Assembly: GCA_913019905.1 (NCBI GenBank)
Contig: CAJVZD010000004.1
Location: 62,001-126,000, forward strand
Direction of reading: 5' to 3'
Length of the DNA: 64,000 nt
DNA from: an uncultured Cellvibrionales bacterium
Lineage (GTDB): Bacteria; Pseudomonadota; Gammaproteobacteria; Pseudomonadales; Dasaniaceae
The position numbers and the translations under genes were made by a program. Shown in pieces: positions 63,559 to 64,000 of the stretch. The stretch's first letter is position 1, and each line of letters begins with the position of its first letter. The notes beneath the pieces are model-generated. The model was not told the origin of the DNA. It searched no databases and was given only the letters and a program-made list of their open reading frames with translations.

Positions 63559-64000
63559 TTAGCGATTTTTTACTGTCCACTGACCGTCGGATAACACCAG
63601 ATTTCGACTGTATTCCAAGGTACAAGCTTGTCCTGACAGACCATAAATCACTTGCTCGCCTTCTTCGCGTAAGCGCTGTACCAACTGCCACAAAGCCAAC
63701 TCCTCTGCATCATTCAAGTCATCACTGGTCGGCGCCAATATCGTAGAGGCATCTTTGGCCGTCCCTTTTTCCAGATAGCTTAACAACGCTTTGAGATCTG
63801 TATTAAAACCAGTTGCCGGTCGTGCTCGACCGAAGACTTCGCCAATATGATCGTAACGGCCGCCATTCGCAACAGCTTGACCATGCCCGGGCGCGAGCGC
63901 AGAAAAAACCAGACCTGTATGATAATGGTAGCCACGAAGCTCACTCAAATCAAAATATATTCTTACCGAGGGCATACGCAAGAATATTTTTTCAGCCACT
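63559..64000 (-). CDS. hisZ: ATP phosphoribosyltransferase regulatory subunit HisZ, C-terminal part
   Basis: The last 146 or so codons of hisZ; the start lies beyond the right edge. HisZ is a histidyl-tRNA synthetase-like paralogue that forms the ATP phosphoribosyltransferase with short-form HisG in histidine synthesis. The visible part has the HisRS-like core motifs FDLSELRGYHYHTGLVFSAL and VANGGRYDHIGEVFGRARPATGF, then a C-terminal region of about 75 residues. The HisRS-specific anticodon-binding domain is not present, and purA follows directly, which together identify HisZ rather than HisS. Confidence 0.92.
   Translation of the reverse strand, partial: VAEKIFLRMPSVRIYFDLSELRGYHYHTGLVFSALAPGHGQAVANGGRYDHIGEVFGRARPATGFNTDLKALLSYLEKGTAKDASTILAPTSDDLNDAEELALWQLVQRLREEGEQVIYGLSGQACTLEYSRNLVLSDGQWTVKNR

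Overview
The window reads as chromosomal DNA of a free-living, probably marine, gammaproteobacterium. The hisZ-purA order at the right edge, PutA/PutP under an Lrp-type regulator, a TonB-dependent receptor, a Tsx-type porin and a PuuD-type urate oxidase all fit that group; a Cellvibrionales-like relative is my guess, but the sequence alone does not fix the genus. Genes are dense. No rRNA, tRNA, CRISPR array, phage or intact insertion sequence was seen.

Left part (1-19.9 kb) is a patchwork of small, mostly separately regulated units: a LysR regulator cut by the window edge, a hybrid histidine kinase with a 7TMR-DISM sensor, a MATE efflux pump, a TetR/carotenoid-oxygenase divergent pair with clustered operator half-sites, a DUF1348/TetR divergent pair around a 24-bp perfect palindrome, a class II aldolase, a dihaem cytochrome c, a 226-bp element with 22-bp terminal inverted repeats, glucose-6-phosphate dehydrogenase, a DUF1330 protein, an IMP dehydrogenase of the Tritrichomonas foetus type facing its own LysR regulator, a class C beta-lactamase-like serine hydrolase, a small Cys-rich protein with a STAS-like partner, and an AraC regulator.

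Centre (20.2-40.0 kb) is a complete purine uptake and catabolism island. Ten minus-strand genes, xdhA-xdhB-xdhC-allB-alc-uraD-uraH-allA-guaD-puuD, mostly overlapping or closely spaced, convert guanine and xanthine through urate, 5-hydroxyisourate, OHCU, allantoin, allantoate and ureidoglycolate to glyoxylate and urea. Divergently, a BMP-type ABC importer (ATPase, two permeases, lipoprotein) and a Tsx-type outer-membrane channel bring in nucleosides or bases, ending at a strong terminator. An 8-oxoguanine deaminase-like enzyme and a RutR-like TetR regulator follow. Two 16-bp TTGACA-N4-TGTCAA palindromes between xdhA and the transporter resemble RutR boxes and are probably the control point for the divergent operons.

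Right part (40.2-64 kb) holds an unrecognised protein with a possible Fe(II)/2-oxoglutarate dioxygenase fold, nudC, tesB, a DASS-family anion transporter next to an arsM-like methyltransferase, an iodotyrosine-deiodinase-like flavoprotein followed by an alpha/beta hydrolase and an aminotransferase, a TonB-dependent receptor, pepD, the proline module putA/lrp/putP, an enoyl-CoA hydratase, purA, and the 3' part of hisZ.

The most interesting items are the purine regulon with its paired operators, the T. foetus-type IMPDH with a dedicated LysR, and the bacterial iodotyrosine-deiodinase homologue with its complete Glu/Tyr/Lys lid beside an aminotransferase.
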